From contig JAGWBR010000017.1 in NCBI GenBank assembly GCA_021295785.1, positions 17,316 to 63,371 of the forward strand: a DNA stretch of 46,056 bases. Direction: 5' to 3'. The translations under genes and the position numbers were made by a program. This DNA is from Gemmatimonadota bacterium. GTDB lineage: Bacteria > Gemmatimonadota > Gemmatimonadetes > Palauibacterales > Palauibacteraceae. The notes beneath the pieces were generated by a model that was not told the origin of the DNA, did no database searches, and was given only the letters and a program-made list of their open reading frames with translations. Below are positions 9,772 to 18,114 of this stretch, one piece after another (within the stretch, counting starts at the first letter, position 1; every line of letters begins with the position of its first letter).

Positions 9772-11345
9772 CGGTCCGGCCCCCCGGGAACGAAGATCTG
9801 GCCGCTTCTCGGAACGAAGGGACCCCTGGACTCGAGAGCCGCCTCTTCGCCACCGAGTGTCTGCAGCAGGGCACGGGTGGGTTCGGCCTGGAGCGAGTCC
9901 TCGAAGGCGCCGACGAACACGCGGTACAGCGCGGTGTCCAGGGCGTCCCGGACCACGTATGCGGGTGCTCCGGCCTGGTCGAAGCCCGCCGCCCTTTCGC
10001 CGGCCGCCCGGGTGTCGGTGAACGCCCCTACCGCGAACCCCAGCGGAGCGGGACGGACAAACCACTCGTCCCAGGCGTCCATCAGGCCCGTGACAACCAT
10101 CAGGTCCATCACGGGGAGCGCTGCCTCAAAGGTCTCCGCAGCCCCCGCGAACACGCGGAACTCGGACCCGTACGACAACCGCGAAATCGAAATGAAGTGA
10201 GGCCGGGTCGACGGGTCCGACGGGTCGAGTCGGGCCAAGTGCCGCCTCGCCGCGGCGAGGGTCGGGTATCCGCCGACCAACACCGACCACCCGCCCGCTA
10301 CGGGGATATCGGCCGGCGAGAGGACACCCGCTAGCGAATCGCCCGGCATTTCGGTTAACGCCGTGTCCGGCGCGGGATCCCCGGCAGGGGTCGGCGGGCC
10401 TTCGGGCGAACTGTCCGACGAGCCTTCGGGCGCACCGTCTCCCGGGCCCGGGGCGGTGGCTGCCGGGACATCGCCCGCAGCGCTGTCCAGGGCGCCCGCC
10501 ACGGCACTGGCAATTCGGTCGAACAACGCGCCCCCGAGCAGGGCAAGGACCGGCGCGGACAACGCGACCAGGGCAAGCAGGGCCGCGCGGAAGAACCGAC
10601 CTCCCTGGCGTCGCTCCGCCTCGGGAATGGTTTCGGCCGGCGGCAGATCCGGCTCGGGCTGGACCGGCTGGAGTTCAGGTTCTGGGCCCCCCTCGACCAG
10701 CTCGGCAAGGGGCTCTGCTTCGGCAGGCGGCGGATCCGGCTCGAGCTCTGGCTCTGGGGCCGGGGGCGCTGGTTCGGGCTCCGGCTCGACGATTTCCGCC
10801 AGTACTTCCAAGCCTCCACCAACCGTCGCCGCGGCTCCCCCGAACACCACAATCCCGTCCAGCGCTTCCGCCAGCCGCGGCGGAACCGGTTCGGAGTCGC
10901 AGCACACAACCAACAGATTCCCGCCCCTCACCCTGACCCGGTTGGCAAATTCGGCCAATCTCTCGCCGAATTCGGCCGGAGACTCTTCCACGTTTTCGGG
11001 AGATCCGGCAGGCAGGAACGTGTAAGCCCCTCCGGCCCGGATCACCGCGACATCCCTGAAACGGGCATGCCCGTGGAGAACCGAGAGAAGCCCCTCCGCC
11101 CCCCCCGCCCCCAGGAACGCGTCCAGCGACCGACCGGCTGTTGGCATGGTCGCGAGAAGAGTGTTTTCGCGACCGTGGCCGACTCCGGCGGCAAAGGCAT
11201 CGACCTGGGGTGCGGTTTGGTCCTCGGAGCCCGCCCGGTAAACGAGCACAACCGATTTGGCCTCCGGGGCCAGTCCGCGTCCAAGGGCACCGGCCCGGGC
11301 CGCGCCCCCGGCGTCAGGCGGGGTGTCCCCGGCGGCGCGAGTCAC
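9768..11345 (-). CDS. Membrane protein with C-terminal SPOR-like repeats
   Basis: About 525 residues. From the N-terminus: an alpha/beta region (SVVLVYRAG..., NLLVVCCDSEP, GIVVFGG) that resembles a ParA/MinD-like Rossmann domain but has no Walker A lysine; a long Pro/Glu-rich linker; one transmembrane helix (about residues 251-275, FFRAALLALVALSAPVLALL); a second Gly/Pro/Asp linker; and two SPOR-like units (GWSVLVGGYPTLAAARRHL..., GFAVGAFTDTRAAGERA...YRVFVGAFED). SPOR domains bind denuded septal peptidoglycan, so a role in division or envelope maintenance is inferred. GTG 11345 overlaps the upstream stop (GTGA); an ATG 12 codons earlier is possible. Ends inside the smc start. Confidence 0.65.
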   Translation of the reverse strand: MTRAAGDTPPDAGGAARAGALGRGLAPEAKSVVLVYRAGSEDQTAPQVDAFAAGVGHGRENTLLATMPTAGRSLDAFLGAGGAEGLLSVLHGHARFRDVAVIRAGGAYTFLPAGSPENVEESPAEFGERLAEFANRVRVRGGNLLVVCCDSEPVPPRLAEALDGIVVFGGAAATVGGGLEVLAEIVEPEPEPAPPAPEPELEPDPPPAEAEPLAELVEGGPEPELQPVQPEPDLPPAETIPEAERRQGGRFFRAALLALVALSAPVLALLGGALFDRIASAVAGALDSAAGDVPAATAPGPGDGAPEGSSDSSPEGPPTPAGDPAPDTALTEMPGDSLAGVLSPADIPVAGGWSVLVGGYPTLAAARRHLARLDPSDPSTRPHFISISRLSYGSEFRVFAGAAETFEAALPVMDLMVVTGLMDAWDEWFVRPAPLGFAVGAFTDTRAAGERAAGFDQAGAPAYVVRDALDTALYRVFVGAFEDSLQAEPTRALLQTLGGEEAALESRGPFVPRSGQIFVPGGPDR

Positions 11346-12976
11346 CGGGACTCCCGCCGCCGGGGCACCTCGTACACCCAAGCGTCGATGCCAGCCTGGA
11401 TTTGCAGTTCAAGCGCCGCCATTTCGGCATCGACCTGGTCGTAGGGGCCGGTCAGAAGCATGTACGTCACTCGGCCGCCCGGCCCTCTCCTGGGTGCGAT
11501 GATTACCGAGTAACCGACTCCCAGCAGAGAGTCGCGCAAGCCCAACAGGTCCGTGGCGGTTTCCGACGAGCGTGCCACGGCGTACCACCCCGGCCCCGGT
11601 GCGGTGACGGCCGGCTCGCCAACCCGGCCCGGCGGAGCCGGATCGCCGTCCGGGTCGTCCTCCGCCGAATCACCCGGAAGCCCCCCCAGGACTGCGGCCA
11701 GGGCAGCCGAGGCCGGCCGGCCCATGGTCAGGAGCCCGATGGTCCGGCCGCCCAGCTCAGCAACTCCCTCGTCAACGGGCTCGGGCTCGGGTGCCGATGC
11801 CACCGGCAGACGAGGCCCCCAGCGCAGCGGCAGCCACCATGCATCGGGCGGGCCGGCGATCTGATCTCCCGCGGCCGGGTCGTGGGAGCCGCCCCCGGCC
11901 AGCACCAGGCGCTCCCCGTCCACGGTCAGCGCCCGCCCTCCCAGAAGCGCCAGTGGCAGGTCGTCCCTCCACTCGCCCGGAAGTCGCCGCGGATCACCGC
12001 CCTCGACCGTGCCCAACCACGCCGCCTCGCCGTCGAAAACCAGCAGCTGCCCCGTTACCGGACTTGTGCGCAGAGCGGATACGGGGCCTTCGGTCCTGAT
12101 GGAAGCCACGCGGCCCCAGTCGTACCGGTCATAAATGTCGATCCGTCGGTCGGCTGGGCGCGCCACCAAAACCCGGTGCTCGGAGGGCGAGGTCGCGAGC
12201 CAACCGGGTTCACCGTCCAGGTCCACCGTCCCGTCGGGAGTCGAGGCGGAGGTCAGCGGCTGGAGATTCCCTATCGACCACCGGTCCAACCGGTCGCCGC
12301 GGGTCAACAGCACCTCTCCCCCCCAACCGGCCAGCGTCGCCGGAAGGGTCCCCTCCACCACAATGCTCGTGTCGGGTTCGGAACCGCTGATGCCCCACCT
12401 CACCAGCCGGCGGCCGCCTTCGGTCTCGACCAGTGCCACGGCAGCACCTTCTTCGGCCGCCGCGGCCCAAATCACTTCCCCCGCCGCGTCGCCCGTCGCC
12501 CGGATTTGGCGGGCATTGACCGCGCCGTCGGAATCTCCCGTTCCGTCGTCCCGGTAAACGACAATGGCCCGGGACTGGCCGACCAACGACGCTCCTCCGC
12601 GAAACGACACCCAACTGAAGTCGTCCGGCACCGCGCCGATGTCGTCGAGCGATTCGGGAGCACCGTGGTAGAGGTAGGCGCGCCCGCCGGAGACCAGCAC
12701 GGCGGCGCTCCCCGCGGAACGGGCCGCGGTCACCGGGGGGAGTCGAAGCCGTCCGGTCCAGATAACCGTTCCCGGATCCTGGAGCGTCCTGAACTCCGCC
12801 CGGCCACCGGCACGGGGCACCACCAACAGCCCGTGCCGCCACAGCTCCTCGCCGCCCACGAGTGCTTCTCCCTCCAACACCTCGCCCTGCACCTGCGGCC
12901 CGGAGTCACACCCCTGCGTCGCAACAGCCGCCGCAGCCACGAAGGCCGCGGCCAAGGCCCGGCGCGGCGCAGTCAT
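11342..12976 (-). CDS. Exported beta-propeller-like protein with C-terminal SPOR-like domain
   Basis: 544 residues, starting at ATG 12976, which overlaps the rsfS stop (ATGA). The signal sequence is APRRALAAAFVAAAAVATQGC; the cysteine at 23 could be lipidated, although T-Q-G-C is a poor lipobox. The body is a run of short beta-rich blades (VIWTGRLRLPP, AYLYHG, RAIVVYRDD, RLVRWGISG, DRLDRWSIGN, RRIDIYDRYDWGRV), suggesting a WD/NHL-type propeller. The last 80 residues (GWYAVARSSETATDLLGLRD...YMLLTGPYDQVDAEM) resemble a SPOR unit. It is paired with the following SPOR protein, so both probably act at the cell envelope. No enzyme motif seen. Confidence 0.6.
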   Translation of the reverse strand: MTAPRRALAAAFVAAAAVATQGCDSGPQVQGEVLEGEALVGGEELWRHGLLVVPRAGGRAEFRTLQDPGTVIWTGRLRLPPVTAARSAGSAAVLVSGGRAYLYHGAPESLDDIGAVPDDFSWVSFRGGASLVGQSRAIVVYRDDGTGDSDGAVNARQIRATGDAAGEVIWAAAAEEGAAVALVETEGGRRLVRWGISGSEPDTSIVVEGTLPATLAGWGGEVLLTRGDRLDRWSIGNLQPLTSASTPDGTVDLDGEPGWLATSPSEHRVLVARPADRRIDIYDRYDWGRVASIRTEGPVSALRTSPVTGQLLVFDGEAAWLGTVEGGDPRRLPGEWRDDLPLALLGGRALTVDGERLVLAGGGSHDPAAGDQIAGPPDAWWLPLRWGPRLPVASAPEPEPVDEGVAELGGRTIGLLTMGRPASAALAAVLGGLPGDSAEDDPDGDPAPPGRVGEPAVTAPGPGWYAVARSSETATDLLGLRDSLLGVGYSVIIAPRRGPGGRVTYMLLTGPYDQVDAEMAALELQIQAGIDAWVYEVPRRRESR

Positions 12977-13386
12977 TTGAACTCGTACGACGGAGCGTCG
13001 CCCCACAGGCCCTCCAGCCTGTAGAAATCTCTGACCTCGCCCAAGAAGACGTGAACCACCAAGCCCACGAAATCGACCAGCACCCACCGCCCTTCGCGCA
13101 GGCCTTCCACACCCTCCGGGCGGTAACCCGCCTCGCGCGACCGGTCCAGGATGTTCTCGCATATGGCGCGGGTGTGGGTGTCGGAATCGCCGGTCAGGAT
13201 CACGAAGAAGTCGGTGACATCCGAGATTCCCCGCAGGTCCAGAACGGTCGGCGCCCGTGCATTTCTCTCGAGGGCAGCCTCGGCGACCGTACTCAGCTCT
13301 GGAGCAGGTTCACCCCCGGCGGCCAGACTTTCCCAGACTACGCCAAAGGGCAGGGCGTCCAGGGTCAATCCTCCGCAATCACCCAC
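12973..13386 (-). CDS. rsfS: Ribosomal silencing factor RsfS (Iojap family)
   Basis: Binds uL14 on the large subunit and blocks 30S joining when nutrients are low. The family core is clear: ALERNARAPTVLDLRGISDVTDFFVILTGDSDTHTRAICENI, then EGLREGRWVLVDFVGLVVHVF and EVRDFYRLEGLWGDA. The start is uncertain. The given GTG (13386) lies within rplI and has no good Shine-Dalgarno. A strong GGAGGA (13374-13369) overlaps the rplI end and is 6 nt from an in-frame CTG at 13362-13360; a TTG at 13368 abuts it. It sits in the expected rplI-rsfS order. Confidence 0.93.
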   Translation of the reverse strand: MGDCGGLTLDALPFGVVWESLAAGGEPAPELSTVAEAALERNARAPTVLDLRGISDVTDFFVILTGDSDTHTRAICENILDRSREAGYRPEGVEGLREGRWVLVDFVGLVVHVFLGEVRDFYRLEGLWGDAPSYEFK

Positions 13387-13814
13387 ACCTTGACGGCGGG
13401 CTCCACCTCGGCGTGCAGGCGGACCGGCACTTCGTAGACACCCAGTTTCTTGATGGGCTGTTCAAGGCCGATGGCCCGGCGGTCTACTTTCACGCCTTCG
13501 TCCTCCAGGCCCTGCTGTACATCGGCCGCGGTGACCGACCCGAACAACTGGCCGCCTTCACCGGCCCTGGCCCGGAACGTAATCTCAACATCCACCAGGT
13601 CTTGGGCCCTCAGCTCGGCCTGCTTGCGGGCGCGACGGGCCCGGCGCTCAATCCGCCGGCGCCTGTCTTCGAACTGGCGCAGGTTGCCGGGGGTGGCTTC
13701 GAGGGCAGAACCCTGCGGAATCAGGTAGTTTCGGGCAAACCCCGGCCGCACCTCCACCATGTCTCCGGCCCGGCCCAGGTTGGAGACATCCCTGGTCAGA
13801 ATCAGCTTGACCAT
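13365..13814 (-). CDS. rplI: 50S ribosomal protein bL9
   Basis: 149 residues, the usual bL9 size. N-terminal domain MVKLILTRDVSNLGRAGDMVEVRPGFARNYLIPQGSA contains the rRNA-binding signature, followed by the long connecting helix rich in Arg/Glu (RQFEDRRRRIERRARRARKQ) and the C-terminal domain with LFGSVTAADVQQGLEDEGVKVDRR and IKKLGVYEVPVRLHAEVEPAVKVWV. It lies 15 bp after rpsR and its end overlaps the proposed rsfS start. Confidence 0.98.
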   Translation of the reverse strand: MVKLILTRDVSNLGRAGDMVEVRPGFARNYLIPQGSALEATPGNLRQFEDRRRRIERRARRARKQAELRAQDLVDVEITFRARAGEGGQLFGSVTAADVQQGLEDEGVKVDRRAIGLEQPIKKLGVYEVPVRLHAEVEPAVKVWVIAED

Positions 13815-13829
13815 CAGTTCCTCCTCCGC

Positions 13830-14048
13830 TCAGTCGGTGTAGCCGCGGATATATGGCAAGAGTGCCAGATACCGCGCCCGTTTGATTGCCAGAGCCACCT
13901 TGCGCTGGCACTTGGCACAATTCCCCGTTGCCCGCCTGGGCAGGATCTTCCCGCGATCCGACAGGAACTTCTCGAGTACCCGGTCGTCCTTGTAGTCCAC
14001 CGGCCCGCCGTCACGGGCGCAGAATCGGCAAGGTTTCCTTATCGGCAT
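13830..14048 (-). CDS. rpsR: 30S ribosomal protein bS18
   Basis: 72 residues. The core [45 protein letters not shown] is the bS18 signature. Two CxxC pairs (CRFC near residue 7 and CAKC near residue 44) indicate the zinc-binding (C+) form. ATG at 14048 follows an AGGAGG embedded in the last codons of rpsF, so it is coupled to rpsF; bS18 binds bS6 in the 30S platform. Confidence 0.98.
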   Translation of the reverse strand: MPIRKPCRFCARDGGPVDYKDDRVLEKFLSDRGKILPRRATGNCAKCQRKVALAIKRARYLALLPYIRGYTD

Positions 14049-14050
14049 TG

Positions 14051-14632
14051 TTATTCAGCCTCCTCGACCGGAGAATCGGCCTCGTCCTCCGTGTCGTCTT
14101 CGCCCCCGTCGTCTTCGGAGCCGCCGTCCGCCCCTGCGTCGTCGTTCCCCGAGTCGTCATCCCCGGATTCGTCCTCGCCGGCATCCTCGTCAGCGGATTC
14201 GTCATCCCCGGATCCGTCCTCGTCAGCGGACTCGTCGTCGTCGGATTCGTCTTCACCGCCTTCGCCTTCGGCGTCCTGGCCATCCGCTGCCTCGCCCTCC
14301 GCATCGCCCTCGCCATCCATCGGTGGGGAAGCCACCGAGAGTTCTCCCTCTGCAAGCACAATAAGGAACCGAAGAACATCGCCCTCAAGGCGGAGCAGTC
14401 GCTCCAACGCCGAAAGACCATCAGGACCTGACGTGAAGCGGGCAACCAGGTAATAGCCGTTTTTCTGCTTGCTGACCGGATAGGCGAGCTTGCGACGGCC
14501 CCAGTGAACGACGGCGGTAACCTCTCCCCCGCCTGCTTCGGAAACGGCCTCGTGATAACGGGCCAGCTTCTGATCCACTTCCTCTGGAGTGAGGGTGGAC
14601 CGGAAGATGTACACAATTTCGTATTCGCGCAT
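14051..14632 (-). CDS. rpsF: 30S ribosomal protein bS6 with a very long acidic tail
   Basis: The first ~97 residues are a normal bS6: [49 protein letters not shown] and [19 protein letters not shown]. The true start is ATG 14632 (AAGGAG upstream); the frame extends to 14719 without family similarity. The protein then continues for about 95 residues of almost only Asp, Glu, Gly, Ser and Ala, in repeated [16 protein letters not shown] units encoded by near-tandem repeats. Escherichia coli S6 carries only a short Glu tail extended by RimK. The tail therefore doubles the protein. Assignment of bS6 is firm; tail function is unknown. Confidence 0.96.
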   Translation of the reverse strand: MREYEIVYIFRSTLTPEEVDQKLARYHEAVSEAGGGEVTAVVHWGRRKLAYPVSKQKNGYYLVARFTSGPDGLSALERLLRLEGDVLRFLIVLAEGELSVASPPMDGEGDAEGEAADGQDAEGEGGEDESDDDESADEDGSGDDESADEDAGEDESGDDDSGNDDAGADGGSEDDGGEDDTEDEADSPVEEAE

Positions 14633-14695
14633 CGTATCTCCTTTGGTCTGCGCGGCCGCGACGGCAATGGCGCCAGCGCGGCAGGAGCTGCCCCG

Positions 14696-14712
14696 GGGGG
14701 CGCGGCCCCCCA
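14696..14712. terminator. GC hairpin between hppA and rpsF
   Basis: GGGGGG, a 5-nt loop and CCCCCC form a 6-bp stem 45 bp after the hppA stop and before rpsF. No T-run follows, so it could be a weak or Rho-type end, a processing site, or chance in GC-rich DNA. The hppA-rpsF gap (14633-14756) holds nothing else I can identify. Confidence 0.25.
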
Positions 14713-14756
14713 GGATCATGTCTGGAATTACTGGAGGAAAGCTAGTCCCGTCACAC

Positions 14757-16826
14757 TCATCCCGCCATGAACCAGGGTGCCAGTACCAGCGACACCACGG
14801 CCATCAGCTTGACCACAATGTTCATCGAGGGGCCCGAGGTGTCCTTGAACGGGTCGCCAACCGTGTCGCCCACAACCGCGGCCTTGTGCGGTTCGCTGCC
14901 CTTCCCGCCGAACGCTCCGGTCTCGATGTGTTTCTTGGCGTTGTCCCACGCCCCTCCGGAATTCGCCATGAACAGCGCCAGAAGCACGCCGCTCACCGTG
15001 GCACCCGCGAGCGCGCCTCCCAGCGCCTCAACACCCAGGAACTTGCCGACTAGAATCGGCACGACGATGGCCGTCAGGCCCGGCACAACCATCTCCTTGA
15101 GCGCGGCCCGCGTGGAAATGTCAACGCACCGCGCCGAGTCGGGCTTGGCGGTACCCTCCATGATCCCCGGAATCTCCCGGAACTGACGGCGCACCTCGGC
15201 CACCATGCCGGCGGCGGCTCGCCCCACCGCGGTCATCGTCAGCGAGGCGATGAAGAATGGAGTCACGCCTCCAATGAACAGGCCAATTACCACCAGCGGA
15301 TCGACGATGTTGATTCCCGTCTCTCTCAGACCGGCGGCGTTGGCATAGGCGGAGAACAGCGCCAGCGCGGTCAGCGCCGCCGAACCCACCGCAAAGCCCT
15401 TGCCAATCGCCGCGGTGGTGTTGCCGAGAGCGTCGAGCGAGTCGGTGACCTTGCGAACTTCGGGCCCCAGCTCGCTCATCTCGGAAATCCCGCCCGCGTT
15501 GTCGGCGACCGGGCCGTACGCATCAACCGACATGGTCACGCCGACCGTGGCCAGCATGCCAACGGCGGCAATTCCGATCCCGTACAGCCCGGCAAAGCTG
15601 AACGCCAGGAAAATCGCCCCCGAAATCAGGAGCACCGGGATCAGGGTGGACTCCATTCCCACCGCCAGCCCGGTAATGATGTTGGTGGCGGATCCCGTCT
15701 CGGATGCCTTGGCAATCCGTTGGATCGGTCCCGCGGCGGTGTAGTGCTCGGTCACCAACCCAATGGCGAGGCCGACCAGCGACCCGAACAGCATGGCCCA
15801 GAACGGACCCGCGTTTTCGTTCAATAGCACCCAGGTGCCTGCCGTCGCCGGGTCGATGACCCGCACGTCGGTCGTGATGAACCAGGCCAGAATCCAGAAC
15901 ACACCGGCTCCGATAATGGGGGCCCAGCGCAGGGCAAATGCCGGGTTGGCGCGCTCCAGCACGCGGATCGACAGAACGCCAACCACGCTCGCCAGGAAAC
16001 CGGCCATCACATACATCACCGGCAGCGCCAGGGCATCGCCTCTTGCCCCGTCGAGGATCAACGGGCTGGTAACACCGATCACGACCGTGGCGATGACAGA
16101 ACCCACGTAGGACTCGAAGATGTCGGCACCCATGCCCGCCACGTCGCCCACGTTGTCGCCAACGTTGTCTGCAATGGTGGCGGGGTTGCGGGGGTCGTCC
16201 TCGGGGATCCCCGCCTCGACCTTGCCTACCAGGTCAGCACCGACGTCAGCGGCCTTGGTGTAAATGCCGCCCCCGACGCGGGCGAACAAAGCGATAGACG
16301 AAGCCCCCATCGCGAACCCGGAGATGATCTCGCCGAACGGCCTGTACCCCGTGGCCACGGGATCAAAGGCCACAAGCACCAGGCCAATTCCCAGCAACCC
16401 CAGCGCTGCAACAGCCGTTCCCATTACCGCTCCGCCCGAGAAAGCGACCCGCAGTGCCTTCGCCTGCCCGTCGGCGCGCGCGGCCTCGGCAGTTCGCACG
16501 TTGGCGGCCGTGGCGGCCTTCATGCCGAAGAAGCCCGCCAGGATTGAACAAACCGCCCCCAGTGCATAGGCCACCGCGGTGTTGCTGCCGACCAGGAAGT
16601 TCAGCAGCAGGGCCACGACCACGACGAACGGGCCCAGCACCATGTATTCACGGCGCAGAAACGCCATCGCCCCGGAATGGATGGCCGCTGCCAGATCCTT
16701 CATCACGTCTGAACCCGACGGCTGCCGGCGCACATACATGTATAGCGCGAACGAGAACAACAGCCCGGCGACGCCCAGCCAGTGGGCATAGGTGATGTTC
16801 ACCAGAAAATCTAGGTTTGAGAGCAC
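14757..16826 (-). CDS. hppA: K+-dependent membrane-bound pyrophosphatase (ion-pumping)
   Basis: Hydrolyses cytoplasmic pyrophosphate to pump H+ or Na+ across the membrane. 689 residues with about 16 transmembrane helices. Substrate-binding motifs are intact: [36 protein letters not shown] and [16 protein letters not shown], and the C-terminal [17 protein letters not shown]. The segment [20 protein letters not shown] has Ala where K+-independent enzymes carry Lys (GNTTKA), which places it in the K+-dependent subfamily; many of these pump Na+. GTG at 16826 follows a good GGAGG in the last codons of pth, so pth and hppA are coupled. The ion pumped is not decided by what I can see. Confidence 0.95.
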   Translation of the reverse strand: MLSNLDFLVNITYAHWLGVAGLLFSFALYMYVRRQPSGSDVMKDLAAAIHSGAMAFLRREYMVLGPFVVVVALLLNFLVGSNTAVAYALGAVCSILAGFFGMKAATAANVRTAEAARADGQAKALRVAFSGGAVMGTAVAALGLLGIGLVLVAFDPVATGYRPFGEIISGFAMGASSIALFARVGGGIYTKAADVGADLVGKVEAGIPEDDPRNPATIADNVGDNVGDVAGMGADIFESYVGSVIATVVIGVTSPLILDGARGDALALPVMYVMAGFLASVVGVLSIRVLERANPAFALRWAPIIGAGVFWILAWFITTDVRVIDPATAGTWVLLNENAGPFWAMLFGSLVGLAIGLVTEHYTAAGPIQRIAKASETGSATNIITGLAVGMESTLIPVLLISGAIFLAFSFAGLYGIGIAAVGMLATVGVTMSVDAYGPVADNAGGISEMSELGPEVRKVTDSLDALGNTTAAIGKGFAVGSAALTALALFSAYANAAGLRETGINIVDPLVVIGLFIGGVTPFFIASLTMTAVGRAAAGMVAEVRRQFREIPGIMEGTAKPDSARCVDISTRAALKEMVVPGLTAIVVPILVGKFLGVEALGGALAGATVSGVLLALFMANSGGAWDNAKKHIETGAFGGKGSEPHKAAVVGDTVGDPFKDTSGPSMNIVVKLMAVVSLVLAPWFMAG

Positions 16827-17384
16827 CTAATCCCTCCTTGGATCGGTCTCAATGTTTCCTCTGGATAACCATTCGTCTACGAACTGCTCTGCCCGGTCAA
16901 AGCCGCCCAGCAAAGTTTCTTCCTCGGCCGGTTCCATCGGAGCCAGCACCCAGGCTGCCAAGTCCGCGCCGCGCCGCGCCGGACGTCCCACCCCCAACCG
17001 GAGCCGCCAGTAACGATCTGACTGCAGGGCCCCCGCTATCGAGATGAGTCCGTTATGGCCCCCGGCCGATCCGCCGGGTCGCAGCCGCACTCGCCCGGGC
17101 GGGAGGGCGATGTCGTCAACCACCACAAGAAGGTCTCGGGGGCCGCGCAGCCGTCCGGACCGTGTAAGGGCATGCACGGCCTCGCCGCTCCGGTTCATGT
17201 AGGTAAGGGGCTTGTGAATCTCAACCGGGGGCGCGCAGTCGGGTCTCGCGGTGAACGCAGTGGAACCGGACACCCGAAACGGCGGGCAGCCCCAACGCCG
17301 GCTCAACCGGTCGGCGAACCACCACGCAGCGTTGTGTCTGGTGTCCAGGTAGCGGCGCTCGGGGTTTCCGAGCCCCATGACCAC
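16827..17384 (-). CDS. pth: Peptidyl-tRNA hydrolase
   Basis: Releases peptides from prematurely dropped peptidyl-tRNA. 185 residues. Key motifs: VMGLGNPERRY, the catalytic-histidine segment DTRHNAAWW (usually TRHNxGF), KPLTYMNRSGEAV, VVVDDIALPPGRVRLRPGGSAGGHNGL (catalytic Asp and substrate loop), and YWRLRLGVGRP. The start is GTG 17384 (ATG 17378 is an alternative); no clear Shine-Dalgarno precedes it. Follows rplY by 25 bp, the common ctc-pth pairing. Confidence 0.95.
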   Translation of the reverse strand: MVMGLGNPERRYLDTRHNAAWWFADRLSRRWGCPPFRVSGSTAFTARPDCAPPVEIHKPLTYMNRSGEAVHALTRSGRLRGPRDLLVVVDDIALPPGRVRLRPGGSAGGHNGLISIAGALQSDRYWRLRLGVGRPARRGADLAAWVLAPMEPAEEETLLGGFDRAEQFVDEWLSRGNIETDPRRD

Positions 17385-17409
17385 GCGGGCCGGCGCGTCC
17401 GCTCTGGCG

Positions 17410-18048
17410 TCAGTCCGATTCGTCCTCGGCCTCCTCGGCCTCCTCCCCTTCTTCCACTTCCACTTCTTCCACTTCCTCGGGTTCCTCCTCCAGGGCAGGC
17501 GGCACCACTGTGCACACCGTCATGGCCGGGTCATCGAGGATGGTCACGCCTGGAAGATCCAAGTCGGAAACGTGAATACCCGACCCGATTTCCAGGTGAC
17601 TCACGCTAACCTTGACCTCGGGAGGAATGTCGCCGGGAAGGCACTCGACCGTCACCTCGTGGCGGGCCTGCTGGAGGATGCCGCCCAGTTTCACGCCGGC
17701 GGGGGTGTCCTCCAGGCGGATGGGCACCTGCACTCGCACCGTGTCGGACTCGGAGACCGCCAGCAGGTCAAGGTGCAACAGATCGGCCCGGTCTGGCTCG
17801 CTCTGGACCTCGCGGATCAGCACCTGGCGGGGCTTGCGCCGTTCCACCTTCAGGGAAATCACGGTGGTGGCCCTCTGGACGCCCGAGAGCAACGTCTCAA
17901 CCTCCCGGGCATCGACCGAGAGAGCCTCGCTGGGCCTGCCACCCCCATACACCACCACGGGCAGTCTGCCGGCACGTCTCAGGGCGCGGGCAGCGCTCTT
18001 TCCTGTATCCGCGCGCCGCAGGGCGCGCAGCTCGGGTTTATCGCTCAT
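17410..18048 (-). CDS. rplY: 50S ribosomal protein bL25, Ctc form with acidic tail
   Basis: 5S rRNA-binding protein of the general-stress (Ctc/TL5) type. 212 residues: the N-terminal bL25 domain (GKSAARALRRAGRLPVVVYGGG; VQSEPDRADLLHLDLLAVS) followed by the TL5 C-terminal beta domain (VRVQVPIRLEDTPAGVKLGGILQQARHEVTVECLPGDIP; LPGVTILDDPAMTVCTVV). The last 26 residues are nearly all Glu/Asp/Val/Ala. I use ATG 18048 rather than the TTG one codon before. Lies 66 bp after prs. Confidence 0.95.
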   Translation of the reverse strand: MSDKPELRALRRADTGKSAARALRRAGRLPVVVYGGGRPSEALSVDAREVETLLSGVQRATTVISLKVERRKPRQVLIREVQSEPDRADLLHLDLLAVSESDTVRVQVPIRLEDTPAGVKLGGILQQARHEVTVECLPGDIPPEVKVSVSHLEIGSGIHVSDLDLPGVTILDDPAMTVCTVVPPALEEEPEEVEEVEVEEGEEAEEAEDESD

Positions 18049-18114
18049 CAACTTCGTCCTTCTGGTTGGGAATCGCCCCTCAGTGAACAGTCAGTCAAAC
18101 AGCCGGGCAAGCAG

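Noticed and set aside
9772-10065. N-terminal extension of SMC
   Set aside because: Arg/Pro-rich and in the shadow of the SPOR gene; the family N-terminus and the GTGA overlap place the start at 9771.
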